The notes under the pieces are model-generated. The model saw only the letters and a program-made list of their open reading frames with translations, did no database searches and was not told the origin of the DNA. Of a stretch of DNA of 64,000 nucleotides, positions 1 through 8,060 are shown piece by piece. Every line of letters starts with the position of its first letter. Within the stretch, counting starts at the first letter, position 1. The stretch spans positions 4,340,001 to 4,404,000 of the forward strand of contig NZ_CP008884.1 of NCBI RefSeq assembly GCF_000725385.1, read 5' to 3'. This DNA comes from Dyella japonica A8 (lineage in GTDB: Bacteria; Pseudomonadota; Gammaproteobacteria; Xanthomonadales; Rhodanobacteraceae). A program made the translations under genes and the position numbers.

Positions 1-1386
1 CGCCGCCTGACCATCGCCGTAGAGCATGCGTGCGTTGTCGGCATAGAACAGCGCGTTTTCGATGCCGGCGAAGCCCGTGCCCTTGCCGCGCTTGACCACG
101 ATCACCTGCTTGGCATTAGCCACGTCCAGGATGGGCATGCCATAGATGGGCGAGGCCGGGTCGGTCTTGGCCAGCGGGTTCACCACGTCGTTGGCGCCAA
201 TCACCAGGGCCACGTCGGTCTGCGGGAACTCGGGGTTGATGTCGTCCATGTCGGCGATCAGGTCGTAGGGCACGCCCGCTTCCGCCAGCAGCACGTTCAT
301 GTGGCCGGGCATGCGCCCCGCCACCGGGTGGATGGCGAACTTCACCTTCACCCCGCGCTCGATCAGCAGCTTGGCGAACTCCCACACCTTGTGCTGCGCC
401 TGCGCCACGGCCATGCCGTAGCCGGGCACGATCACCACGCGCTCGGCGTAGGCCATCATCACCGCCGCGTCGCTCGCCTCGATCGGCTTCTGGGCGCCCG
501 CGATAGCCTGCGCTTCGGCGCCGCTGGCACCGAAACTGCCGAACAGCACGTTGCCGATCGAGCGGTTCATGGCCTTGGCCATCAGCTGCGTGAGCAGGGT
601 ACCGGCGGCACCCACCACCGTACCGGCAATGATCATCGCCTCGTTCTGCAGCACGAAGCCCTCGAACGCCACCGCCAGACCGGTGAAGGCGTTATAGAGC
701 GAGATCACCACCGGCATGTCCGCGCCGCCGATGGGCAGGGTCATCATCAGGCCGAACAGCAGGGCCAGCACGAAGAAGGCCACGATCAGCGGCATGGTCA
801 GCTGACCACTGGCGATCATCGCCCCCAGCACCACCGCGCCCGCCAGCACCAGCAGGTTCACCACGCGCTGGCCGGGGAATACGAAACGCTTGTCCAGCCA
901 GCCCTGCAGCTTGGCGAAGGCGATCAGCGAGCCGGAGAAGCTGACCGAGCCGATCAACGCACCCAGCACGGCCAGCGCCAACTGCGCCGCACCCGGGGTA
1001 GCGCCATTGGCGGTGAACTGCCCGCCATCCAGCAAAGTCACGGACTTGCCCGCGTAGCTGAACAACTCCGCCGCGCCGATGGCCGCCGCCGCGCCGCCGC
1101 CCATGCCGTTGTAGAGGGCCACCATCTGCGGCATCGCCGTCATGGCGACCCGCCGCCCCGACCACCAGGCGGCAGACACGCCAATCAGCACCGCCGCCAG
1201 GATCAGCCCCCGGTTGTGCATGTCCGGCAGGGCAAAGGTGGCCAGTACCGCGACCAGCATGCCCACGCCCGCCCACACGATGCCGCCCCGGGCAGACCGC
1301 GGGGAACTCATGCGCTTGAGACCGAGGATGAACAGGAGGGCAGCGAGGAAGTAACAGGCCTTGATCACATCCGACAGCCAGGCCAT
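1..1386 (-). CDS. pntB: NAD(P) transhydrogenase subunit beta, 3' end cut by window
   Basis: Membrane subunit of the proton-translocating transhydrogenase, which passes hydride from NADH to NADP+ using the proton gradient. Reading the minus strand from ATG at 1386 gives an N-terminus starting MAWLSDVIKACYF, several hydrophobic helices, and then the NADP(H)-binding domain. That domain contains VIVPGYGMAVAQAQ, VKFAIHPVAGRMPGHMN and VIGANDVVNPLA, all typical of PntB domain III. The frame is open to base 1, so the last few residues lie outside the window. The start overlaps the pntAb stop by one base (TAATG), so the two are translationally coupled. Confidence 0.97.
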   Translation of the reverse strand, partial: MAWLSDVIKACYFLAALLFILGLKRMSSPRSARGGIVWAGVGMLVAVLATFALPDMHNRGLILAAVLIGVSAAWWSGRRVAMTAMPQMVALYNGMGGGAAAAIGAAELFSYAGKSVTLLDGGQFTANGATPGAAQLALAVLGALIGSVSFSGSLIAFAKLQGWLDKRFVFPGQRVVNLLVLAGAVVLGAMIASGQLTMPLIVAFFVLALLFGLMMTLPIGGADMPVVISLYNAFTGLAVAFEGFVLQNEAMIIAGTVVGAAGTLLTQLMAKAMNRSIGNVLFGSFGASGAEAQAIAGAQKPIEASDAAVMMAYAERVVIVPGYGMAVAQAQHKVWEFAKLLIERGVKVKFAIHPVAGRMPGHMNVLLAEAGVPYDLIADMDDINPEFPQTDVALVIGANDVVNPLAKTDPASPIYGMPILDVANAKQVIVVKRGKGTGFAGIENALFYADNARMLYGDGQAA

Positions 1387-1691
1387 TACTTGGCCTCCTT
1401 GCCGGGGGCGGGCTTGCTGGCCTTGAACATCTCCAGCATCCGCTCGGTCACCACGTAACCACCGGCGGCGTTGCCGGCACCCAGTAGTACGCCGATGAAT
1501 CCGATGACCACCTCAAAAGGGGTCTGGGCGTGGCCTAGCGCTATCATGGCGCCGACCAGCACAATGCCGTGGATGAAATTTGAACCGGACATCAACGGCG
1601 TATGGAGAATCACCGGCACCCGGGCGATGATCTCGTACCCCGTGAAAGCGGCCAGCATAAAGATGTAGAGCGCCAGGAAACCATCGATCAT
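1386..1691 (-). CDS. pntAb: NAD(P) transhydrogenase subunit alpha part 2 (membrane)
   Basis: Small membrane part of the alpha subunit in the three-subunit form of the enzyme, about 101 residues with three hydrophobic helices (FLALYIFMLAAFTGYEII, FIHGIVLVGAMIALG, VVIGFIGVLLGAGNAAGGYV). The sequence VPVILHTPLMSGSNFIHGI is characteristic of this subunit. I chose the ATG at 1691 because GGAGGGG lies directly before it; a longer reading from 1712 adds seven unlikely residues. It is immediately followed by pntB. Its partner pntAa is not adjacent but 1.9 kb away on the same strand, beyond a sigma factor operon that is read in the opposite direction. Confidence 0.95.
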   Translation of the reverse strand: MIDGFLALYIFMLAAFTGYEIIARVPVILHTPLMSGSNFIHGIVLVGAMIALGHAQTPFEVVIGFIGVLLGAGNAAGGYVVTERMLEMFKASKPAPGKEAK

Positions 1692-1784
1692 GACCCCTCC
1701 CCGCCAGGACATCGGTGTAACCGCACTATACGGTTGCGGGTCAACGCGCGCGAGCCTCGGACGTTGATATCCAAGGACGCACCG

Positions 1785-2414
1785 ATGGAGTCTCAGGATG
1801 GCCGATCCGACGAACCGGACGATGACGGCATGAACAGCGTCGTCTCCACCCTAGATGCCGACCTGCTGCTCGAAGACGTCCGGGCGGCACCTGCTTCCAT
1901 GGACGCTTTCCTGGCGCAGGTGGAGCGCCGCGCCTTCCGCATGGCCGAGATGAACCTGGGCCACCGCGAGGATGCGCTGGACGCCGTGCAAGACGCCATG
2001 CTCAGGCTCGTCAAGCATTACAGCGACAAACCCGCCCAGGAATGGACGCCCTTGTTCTGGGGCATCCTGCGCCGGCGCATCGTGGACCTGCAGCGCCGCC
2101 GCAAGGTGCGCTCGATCATGGTGGGCTGGCTGGGTGGCCGGGACGAAGACGGCGACGACCTGCCCGCCTGGGAACCCGCCGACACCGGCCCCGGGCCGCT
2201 GGAACGGCTGACCGACTCCCAGTCGTACGCGGACATGGCAGCGGCCGTGAAACGGCTGCCCCAGCGCCAGCGTGAAGCTTTCATGCTGCGCGTGCTGGAA
2301 GGCCTGGACGTGGCAGAAACCGCGCAGGCCATGGGATGTTCGGAAGGGAGTGTCAAAACACATCTGTCGCGCGCGCTGCAACGTCTGCGCGATCAACTGG
2401 AGGACTGGCGATGA
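1785..2414 (+). CDS. ECF-type RNA polymerase sigma factor
   Basis: Sigma-70 family factor of about 209 residues. The region 2 core is seen in RMAEMNLGHREDALDAVQDAMLRLVKHY and FWGILRRRIVDLQRRRK. The region 4 helix-turn-helix is seen in LPQRQREAFMLRVLEGL, AETAQAMGCSEGSVKTHLSRA and LQRLRDQ. The start at 1785 has AAGGA about eight bases upstream; an in-frame ATG near 1830 is an alternative. Its stop overlaps the next start (ATGA), forming an operon with a small membrane protein and a DUF3106-type protein. This grouping is known from other proteobacteria, and the downstream membrane protein may be its partner or inhibitor (inference). Confidence 0.9.
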   Translation: MESQDGRSDEPDDDGMNSVVSTLDADLLLEDVRAAPASMDAFLAQVERRAFRMAEMNLGHREDALDAVQDAMLRLVKHYSDKPAQEWTPLFWGILRRRIVDLQRRRKVRSIMVGWLGGRDEDGDDLPAWEPADTGPGPLERLTDSQSYADMAAAVKRLPQRQREAFMLRVLEGLDVAETAQAMGCSEGSVKTHLSRALQRLRDQLEDWR

Positions 2415-2788
2415 ACGCGCCTGACAACCACCTCGAACGCCGCGCCCGCGCGCTGTATCGCGAGGCAGCGGTGCACCTCGATCCCGCCATGGCCGCGCGC
2501 CTGCGTGCGGCCCGGCGCGTAGCGCTGGCCAGCACCCGCGAGTCGTGGGCACACCGCCTGCTGCAACTGCTGCTGCCGGCAGGCGCCTTCGCCGCCATCG
2601 CCTTCGTCGCCCTGTTCCTGTCCTCACCGGTGCAGCGACCGACCTCGGCCGTCCCCACGGCGGTCCAGGCCATGGACACCGATGGTGAACTTCCACCCGA
2701 CGCGGCCGCCGCCGACCCGACGCTGTACCAGAACATGGAGTTCTACGGATGGCTGGCCAAGAACGGCGACAGCGAGGCGAGCAGGTAA
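2411..2788 (+). CDS. small single-pass membrane protein, DUF3619-like
   Basis: A 125-residue protein with a soluble, Arg/Ala-rich N-terminus (about residues 1-50), one transmembrane helix (about 52-75, LLQLLLPAGAFAAIAFVALFL) and a short acidic tail ending in a NMEFYGWLAKNGDSE-like stretch. This layout and its place between a sigma factor and a DUF3106 gene match proteins assigned to DUF3619 in other proteobacteria. No zinc-binding anti-sigma motif (HxxxCxxC) is visible, so calling it an anti-sigma factor would be speculative. Translation is coupled to the sigma gene by a 4-base overlap. Confidence 0.75.
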   Translation: MNAPDNHLERRARALYREAAVHLDPAMAARLRAARRVALASTRESWAHRLLQLLLPAGAFAAIAFVALFLSSPVQRPTSAVPTAVQAMDTDGELPPDAAAADPTLYQNMEFYGWLAKNGDSEASR

Positions 2789-2790
2789 CC

Positions 2791-3381
2791 ATGCGTCGAT
2801 GCCGTGTTTTCGCGTCGCTGCTTTTCGTCTTCGGACTCGGCGGCATCGCCAGCAACGCCATGGCCCAGCAGTTCCCTCCCCCGGGTCCGCCGCCGGGGGA
2901 TGTGCCGCATGGCCCGCCGCCGGGCCCGGGTGCGTTCCCGCCCGGCCCGCCCCCGGGCATGCCGCCCGGTCCGCCGCCCCAGCCGCGCCCCTGGCAGAGC
3001 CTGTCGCCCGATGAGCGCGACATCCTCGCGCCGCTGGCCGACAAGTGGAACTCGTATCCGCCGGAACGCCAGGCACGCATGCTGCAGCGCGCCCAACAGT
3101 GGAAGTCGCTGCCGCCGGACAAGCGCCAGGAAATCCGCCAGCGCATCGACCAGTGGCAGAAGATGACGCCCGAACAGCGTGAGCAGGCCCGCGAGAACAG
3201 CAAGCGCTTCCAGGAACTGCCGCCGCAGGAACGCGAGCAGCTGCATGCCGCCTTCCAGCGCTTCCAGCAGCTGCCACCGGACCAGCGCGAACAGCTGCTG
3301 CGCCAGTGGCATCACGACATGCGCCAGCGCCCGATGGGCCCACCGATGGGACCGCCGCCGCCCAGGCCCCCGCGGCACTGA
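2791..3381 (+). CDS. secreted proline-rich DUF3106 family protein
   Basis: A 196-residue protein with a signal peptide (cleavage expected after NAMA, near residue 26). Next comes a Pro/Gly-rich stretch (about 27-70, many PPG repeats). The rest is a charged helical domain built from repeated units such as LSPDERD, LPPDKRQEIRQRI, MTPEQREQARENS and LPPQEREQL. These repeated (L/M)xPxxRxx units are the hallmark of DUF3106. It likely sits in the periplasm; its function is unknown. The ATG at 2791 is two bases after the preceding stop, and the gene ends in a strong terminator, so it closes the sigma factor operon. Confidence 0.85.
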   Translation: MRRCRVFASLLFVFGLGGIASNAMAQQFPPPGPPPGDVPHGPPPGPGAFPPGPPPGMPPGPPPQPRPWQSLSPDERDILAPLADKWNSYPPERQARMLQRAQQWKSLPPDKRQEIRQRIDQWQKMTPEQREQARENSKRFQELPPQEREQLHAAFQRFQQLPPDQREQLLRQWHHDMRQRPMGPPMGPPPPRPPRH

Positions 3382-3410
3382 AAAAAGCCCTGCACCCGCA
3401 GGGCTTTTTT
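3382..3410 (+). terminator. Rho-independent terminator of the sigma factor operon
   Basis: A perfect GCCCTGC / GCAGGGC stem with an ACCC loop is flanked by A6 on the left and T6 on the right. The A and T runs extend the stem and also make it usable from either strand, though only the plus-strand operon reads into it directly. Confidence 0.9.
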
Positions 3411-3450
3411 GTAAGAGCCTGTTCACGATCTCCTTCAAACCCCAGATTTC

Positions 3451-3568
3451 CTCACCGTCATCCCCGCGAAAGCGGGGATCCAGTGCCTTTGAGTGCTATC
3501 GAAAACCGAAAGTCACTGGATTCCCGCGCTTGCCCCCTTTTGCGGGGTTCGCGGGAATGACGATGAGG
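3451..3568. repeat. family A palindromic repeat pair (REP-like)
   Basis: Two inverted copies of the unit CGTCATCCCCGCGAAAGCGG...ATCCAGTG face each other across a short spacer. The right copy has a longer loop (TTGCCCCCTTTTGCGGGGTTCG). It lies between the sigma operon terminator and the end of pntAa. Confidence 0.85.
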
Positions 3569-3621
3569 GGAAGCGAGGTGCTACAGCGAGACTTTGAACA
3601 GACTCTAAGGCGCTGGCGGCG

Positions 3622-4722
3622 TCAGGCCTGGAACTGCGCCTCGCCATTGCGCGTTACGCAGCTCTTGGCGACCAGTTCGTCGTTGAAGTCCGGCGTCAGC
3701 GCTCCACCAGAAATCAGCAACTCGACGAAGTTGTAGATATTGCGCGCCATCATCTCCGACGCGTGGAGCGGGGCCCCGGCGGGCAGGTTGAGCGGGCCCA
3801 GGATCACCACGCCCCGATGCTCCACCCGCTGGCCCGGCTGGGTCAGCTCGCAATTGCCGCCACCCTCGGCGGCGAGGTCCACGATGAGCGCGCCCGGCTT
3901 CATGCCGTCCACCATCGCGCGCGTCACGATCTTCGGTGAGGGGCGCCCGGGCACGGCGGCGGTGGTCACGACCACGTCGACGTTCTTCAGGTGTTCGGCC
4001 AGCGCCTGCTGCTGCGCCTGCCGCTCCTCGGCGGTGAGTTCGCGCGCATAACCGCCGCTGCCCGCCGCGCTCACGCCCAGTTCGATGAACTTCGCGCCCA
4101 GCGATTCCACCTGCTCGCGTGTCTCGGGACGCACGTCATAGCCTTCCGTCTGCGCGCCCAGCCGGCGTGCCGTGGCAACGGCCTGCAGGCCCGCCACACC
4201 GGCGCCGATCACCAGTACGCGCGACGGGCGAATGGTGCCGGCCGCCGTGGTGAGCATGGGAAAGAATTTCGGCGACGCCTCGGCCGCGATCAGCATGGCG
4301 CGATAGCCGGCCACCGCCGCCTGCGAACTGAGCACGTCCATCGCCTGCGCTCGGGTGGTACGCGGCAGCAGTTCCAGCGCGAATGCCGTCAGGCCACGCT
4401 GGCCCATCGCCGCGATGCGCGCGCCGGCACCATAGGGACGCAGCTGGCCGACCACCACCGCGCCCTCGCGCAGACGGGGCCACACGCTGTCATCGGGCGG
4501 GAGCACGCAGGCAAAGATGTCCGCTTGCGCCAGCACACTGTCCGCGTCGGCAAATTCGACGTCGGCATACGTTTCGTCGGGAAAACCCGCCGCCGCGCCC
4601 GCGCCGCGCTCCAGCAGCACGCGGACATCCTTGCCGCGCAACTTCTTCGCCACTTCGGGAGTGATCGCCACGCGGCGCTCGCCATCGGCGGTCTCACGCA
4701 ATGCAGCCACGGTGATCGGCAT
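3622..4722 (-). CDS. pntAa: NAD(P) transhydrogenase subunit alpha part 1 (NAD-binding)
   Basis: Soluble NAD(H)-binding subunit (domain I) of the transhydrogenase, 366 residues, the expected size. It starts MPITVAALRETADGERRVAI, has the alanine-dehydrogenase-like N domain, and then the Rossmann stretch VLVIGAGVAGLQAVATARRLGA. The loop GYDVRPETREQVESLGAKF follows, and a later stretch VVTTAAVPGRPSPKIVT is also typical. The ATG at 4722 has AGGGG eight bases upstream; a longer reading to 4776 lacks this support. It is on the same strand as pntAb-pntB but is separated from them, so the membrane genes need their own promoter or a long transcript. Confidence 0.95.
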   Translation of the reverse strand: MPITVAALRETADGERRVAITPEVAKKLRGKDVRVLLERGAGAAAGFPDETYADVEFADADSVLAQADIFACVLPPDDSVWPRLREGAVVVGQLRPYGAGARIAAMGQRGLTAFALELLPRTTRAQAMDVLSSQAAVAGYRAMLIAAEASPKFFPMLTTAAGTIRPSRVLVIGAGVAGLQAVATARRLGAQTEGYDVRPETREQVESLGAKFIELGVSAAGSGGYARELTAEERQAQQQALAEHLKNVDVVVTTAAVPGRPSPKIVTRAMVDGMKPGALIVDLAAEGGGNCELTQPGQRVEHRGVVILGPLNLPAGAPLHASEMMARNIYNFVELLISGGALTPDFNDELVAKSCVTRNGEAQFQA

Positions 4723-4884
4723 CGTGCATCCCCTGCGGAAAGGTTTCCGAATCCTAGCCCATGGCTCACGGGACAAACCACCGCCGACTTGCAGTCATCG
4801 GCCCAAGGGAGTTAACTGGCCCGCCACCGGCATCAAAACCGCCCTGGGCGACCGTGCCGGGGGGATCCCGTGATGGAGATCCCG

Positions 4885-5292
4885 ATGACTGAAGTCGTTG
4901 TTCCCGATGTCCTGCTGGGCCTCGCGCGCCAGGCGCGTGAAAACGCCTATGCACCCTACTCCCGCTTCCTGGTCGGCGCTGCGCTGGTCACGCGCGACGG
5001 GCGCCAATTCACCGGCTGCAACGTGGAGAACGCCTCCTACGGCCTGTGCAACTGCGCCGAGCGCACGGCGCTGTTCGCTGCCGTAGCCGCCGGCTGCCGC
5101 CCCGGCGATTTCGCCGCCATCGCGGTGATCGGCGACACACCCTCGCCCATCAGCCCCTGCGGCGCTTGCCGCCAGGTGATGTCGGAGCTGTGCGATGACA
5201 CCATGCCGGTGTGGCTGGGCAATTTGACGGGTGCGGTACAGGAAACCACCGTGCAGACGTTGCTGCCCGGGTCGTTTCGGTTGGCGGGTTGA
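4885..5292 (+). CDS. cdd: cytidine deaminase
   Basis: Zinc-dependent hydrolytic deaminase converting cytidine and deoxycytidine to uridine and deoxyuridine in pyrimidine salvage. It has about 135 residues, the size of the homotetrameric class. The substrate loop FTGCNVENASYG, the catalytic CAE motif (CNCAERTALFAA, Glu as proton shuttle) and the second zinc motif PCGACRQVM are all present. Three in-frame starts exist (GTG 4870, ATG 4873, ATG 4885). I prefer 4885 because GGAG is placed six bases before it. The gene stands alone, followed by a family A repeat. Confidence 0.95.
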   Translation: MTEVVVPDVLLGLARQARENAYAPYSRFLVGAALVTRDGRQFTGCNVENASYGLCNCAERTALFAAVAAGCRPGDFAAIAVIGDTPSPISPCGACRQVMSELCDDTMPVWLGNLTGAVQETTVQTLLPGSFRLAG

Positions 5293-5325
5293 GGGTGGAG
5301 TGTTCTCGGCTGATTCGTGGCGCCA

Positions 5326-5450
5326 GTAAAGTCACTGGATTCCCGCCTTCGCGGGAATGACGAACAAAGCAGGGTCGGCACCCGCCTTCCACCAGAAGGG
5401 CCTCTGCCCCCAATCGTCATTCCCGCGAAGGCGGGAATCCAGCGCCTTAA
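5326..5450. repeat. family A repeat pair, outward-facing arrangement
   Basis: Left copy AAAGTCACTGGATTCCCGCC...GGGAATGACGA and right copy TCGTCATTCCCGCGAAGGCG...ATCCAGCGCC are arranged back to back compared with the usual pairs, separated by about 50 bases. Confidence 0.8.
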
Positions 5451-5517
5451 AAGCCCCCATCCGTGGACAGCCCCACCCCCGACTCTTAGCATCAACGTTT
5501 TTCCCCCGGACCTCCCC

Positions 5518-6087
5518 ATGTCCAACCCACTTTCCCTGCTGCAACAGCGCCACTCGGTCCCGTCCCGCCAACTCGGCGAGCCCGGCCCCGATGCCGCCAC
5601 GCTGGCAACGCTGCTGGAAGCCGCCATCCGCGTGCCAGACCACGGCAAGCTCGAACCCTTTCGCCTGATCCTGCTGCAGGGCCAGGCCAAGCTCGATTTC
5701 GGCCATCGCCTTGCCGAACTGTCGCTGCGCGTGAATCCGCACATGGCCGATGCCAAGCGCGAGAAGGATCGCACGCGCTACGACTTCGCACCGTTGGTGA
5801 TCGCCGTGATCGCTCGCATCGATGCCTCGAGCACGGTTCCCGTGATCGAGCAGCAACTGAGCGCCGGCTGCGTGGCCTACAACCTGTTGCTGGGCGCCGG
5901 AGCGCTCGGCTTTGGTGCGCAGTGGCTCACCGGCTGGGCGGCGTACAACCGCGAGGCCACCGCCATCCTCGGCCTGAAGGACAACGAGCAGGTGATCGGC
6001 TACGTACATATCGGCACGCCGCAGATCGATGTCCCCGATCGCGAGCGACCGGTGCTCGCCGAGGTGGTCAGCACATGGACGCCATGA
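5518..6087 (+). CDS. nitroreductase family protein (YdjA-like)
   Basis: FMN-dependent oxidoreductase of 189 residues in the nitroreductase fold. Visible signatures are the N-terminal LLQQRHSVPSRQL (the Arg-Ser-x-Arg-like phosphate contact of FMN), IRVPDHGKLEPFRLILLQ, and the C-terminal GWAAYNREATAILGLKDNEQVIGYVHIGTP. These match the short YdjA/TdsD-like subgroup more than NfsB. The natural substrate is not predictable. ATG 5518 is the first Met after the repeat. The stop overlaps the nuclease gene that follows, so the two are probably co-transcribed. Confidence 0.88.
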   Translation: MSNPLSLLQQRHSVPSRQLGEPGPDAATLATLLEAAIRVPDHGKLEPFRLILLQGQAKLDFGHRLAELSLRVNPHMADAKREKDRTRYDFAPLVIAVIARIDASSTVPVIEQQLSAGCVAYNLLLGAGALGFGAQWLTGWAAYNREATAILGLKDNEQVIGYVHIGTPQIDVPDRERPVLAEVVSTWTP

Positions 6088-6974
6088 GCCGTCCAGCCGT
6101 CCATCTGGTCGATGGCAGCCTCTACGTCTTCCGCGCCTGGCACTCCATGCCGGACGAATTCCAGGATGCCGACGGCCATCCGGTCAACGCCGTGCACGGT
6201 TTCACGCGCTTCCTGTGCGAACTGCTGGAACGCGTGAAGCCCGAACACCTGGCCGTGGCGTTCGACGCCTCGCTGACCACCTCGTTCCGCAACGCCATCT
6301 ACCCCGCCTACAAGGCCAACCGCGAACTGCCACCGCCGGACCTGGAACGCCAGTTCGTGCTGTGCCGCGAAGTGGCCCTGGCGCTGGGCGTGCCAGTACT
6401 GATCGACCACACCTACGAAGCCGACGACCTCATCGGCAGCGCCTTGTGGACCCTGCGTGGCCACGGCTTCCGCAGCGTGATCGTCTCGGCGGACAAGGAT
6501 TTCGGCCAGCTGCTGGGCGAAGACGACGAGCAGTGGGATTACGCGCGCAACCTCCGCTGGGGGCCGGCCGGCGTGCACGAGAAGCTCGGCGTGCACCCGC
6601 ACCAGGTGGCGGATTACCTGGCGCTCTGCGGCGACGCCGTGGACAACATTCCCGGCGTGCCCGGCGTCGGCGCGAAAACGGCGGCCGCCCTGCTTGCGCA
6701 TTTCGGCAGTCTGGACGCACTGCTCGATCGCGTGGACGAAGTGCCCTTCCTGCGCATTCGCGGCGCCGCCAGCTGCGCGGCGAAGCTACGCGAACATGCG
6801 GAAGCAGCGCGCCTTTATCGCCGCCTGACCCGTATCGCGCTGGATGCACCGGTGCCACCGGAGGCCGATGCCTTGCGGCGACAGCGCGGCGAGATGGAAG
6901 CCATGGATGCGTTGTGCGAGCGGCTGCGTTTTGGGCCGTTGACGCGGACACGGTTGAAGGCGCTGCTGGGATAA
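6075..6974 (+). CDS. 5'-3' exonuclease, FEN/ExoIX-like
   Basis: Structure-specific 5' nuclease of about 299 residues, resembling the stand-alone 5' nuclease domain of DNA polymerase I (ExoIX/Xni type). Metal-binding acidic clusters are seen in HLVDGSLYVFRAW, AVAFDASL, YEADDLIGSALW and VSADKDFGQLL. The helix-3-turn-helix DNA-binding element is LCGDAVDNIPGVPGVGAKTAAALL. It is longer than E. coli Xni (about 250). The start at 6075 follows GAGG; ATG 6084 (ATGA overlap with the preceding stop) is the alternative. Confidence 0.9.
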   Translation: MDAMSRPAVHLVDGSLYVFRAWHSMPDEFQDADGHPVNAVHGFTRFLCELLERVKPEHLAVAFDASLTTSFRNAIYPAYKANRELPPPDLERQFVLCREVALALGVPVLIDHTYEADDLIGSALWTLRGHGFRSVIVSADKDFGQLLGEDDEQWDYARNLRWGPAGVHEKLGVHPHQVADYLALCGDAVDNIPGVPGVGAKTAAALLAHFGSLDALLDRVDEVPFLRIRGAASCAAKLREHAEAARLYRRLTRIALDAPVPPEADALRRQRGEMEAMDALCERLRFGPLTRTRLKALLG

Positions 6975-6990
6975 GCGCTGAGGTGACGTG

Positions 6991-7042
6991 TGTCGCGCAC
7001 AGGGTGCGCTCCCACAGGATGGCGAGGCACCCTGTGCGCGAC
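6991..7042. repeat. family B palindromic repeat pair (REP-like)
   Basis: GTCGCGCACAGGGTGCGCTC followed after a short spacer by its inverted, slightly shortened copy CACCCTGTGCGCGAC. It lies between the nuclease and the AraC regulator, where both genes read rightward. Confidence 0.8.
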
Positions 7043-7072
7043 GAGGCTCGCCCATCGCGATAGCATGAGGCC

Positions 7073-7897
7073 ATGCAAGGCGTCCCTTCCACGTTCCCGT
7101 CGCAGCGCGACGCGGCCGAATTCCGTCTGGCAGCCCACCGCCCGGGCGTGGAGCTGTATCGCGCGCATATCGTGCGGCACGCCTTCGATCCGCATACACA
7201 CGATGGCTTCGGTCTGGGCGCCATCGAATCGGGCGTGGAGCGCTTCCGCTATCGCGGTGCCGACCATCTCGCGCCGGCCGATTCGGTGGTGATGATGAAT
7301 CCCGACGAGCTGCACACGGGCCGCGCGGAAACGGCAGGCGGCTGGCATTACCGCATGGCCTACATTGAACCTTCCGTGGTGGCCGACGTCGCCGGCGAGC
7401 CCGGCTGGTGGTTCAGCGATGTGGTACGCGAGGACCTGCCCAGCGCGCGGCGCGTGACCGTGCTGCTCGATGCGCTATGGCAGGCACGTGAGCCGCTGGC
7501 GTTCGACAGCCTGCTGCATGAGCTGCTCGGCCTGTTCCGCCACCACGCACAGGTGCCGCGCAAGACGATGGATGGGGCCGCCGCGCGCTTCGCGCCGGTG
7601 GTGGATTACCTGCATGCGCACCTCTCGCAACGCCTGACGCTCGACGAGCTGGCTGCCATCGCCGGACTCAGCCCGTTCCATTTCCTGCGGCAGTTCCAGG
7701 CGCAGCATCACGCCACGCCACAGCAAATGCTTATGGCTTTTCGGCTGGCGGAAGCGAAGCGGCAACTGTCTCGCGGCGAACCGCCGGCACAGGTCGCCGC
7801 CGCGGTCGGCCTGGCGGACCAGGCGCATCTGACCAAGGCGTTCGCGCGGCGCTACGGCGTGACGCCGGCCCGCTATCAGCGGGCGTTGCGGTTGTAG
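7073..7897 (+). CDS. AraC family transcriptional regulator
   Basis: A 274-residue regulator with an N-terminal cupin-like ligand domain (about 1-150; HIVRHAFDPHTHDGFGLGAIESG, VVMMNPDELHTG). A C-terminal pair of helix-turn-helix units follows (about 175-272; LTLDELAAIAGLSPFHFLRQF and QVAAAVGLADQAHLTKAFARRYGVTPARYQ). The binding-domain motif is the type that often sits beside amino acid or drug/metabolite exporters. Here the next gene is an EamA-type permease, so it probably controls that permease (inference). The ligand is unknown. Confidence 0.93.
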   Translation: MQGVPSTFPSQRDAAEFRLAAHRPGVELYRAHIVRHAFDPHTHDGFGLGAIESGVERFRYRGADHLAPADSVVMMNPDELHTGRAETAGGWHYRMAYIEPSVVADVAGEPGWWFSDVVREDLPSARRVTVLLDALWQAREPLAFDSLLHELLGLFRHHAQVPRKTMDGAAARFAPVVDYLHAHLSQRLTLDELAAIAGLSPFHFLRQFQAQHHATPQQMLMAFRLAEAKRQLSRGEPPAQVAAAVGLADQAHLTKAFARRYGVTPARYQRALRL

Positions 7898-7910
7898 CCC
7901 ACGCGCTTTT

Positions 7911-7997
7911 CTGTGGGAGCGCACCCTGTGCGCGACAGCCTGACGGAGCGGCATCGACATGGCGCCGCCGTCGCGCACAGGGTGCGCTCCCACAGGG
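7911..7997. repeat. family B palindromic repeat pair
   Basis: CTGTGGGAGCGCACCCTGTG...CGCGAC and its inverted copy GTCGCGCACAGGGTGCGCTC...ACAGG enclose about 35 bases. It lies between araC-like and permease genes and close to the permease start. Confidence 0.85.
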
Positions 7998-8060
7998 TTC
8001 GTGCGGACCTTCCGCAATCTGGTACAAGACCGTGTCACACCATTCCGCCACGCTTCCCCT

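Noticed and set aside
42..385. Small minus-strand frames inside pntB
   Set aside because: Out of frame with the clear PntB NADP-binding domain that covers this stretch.
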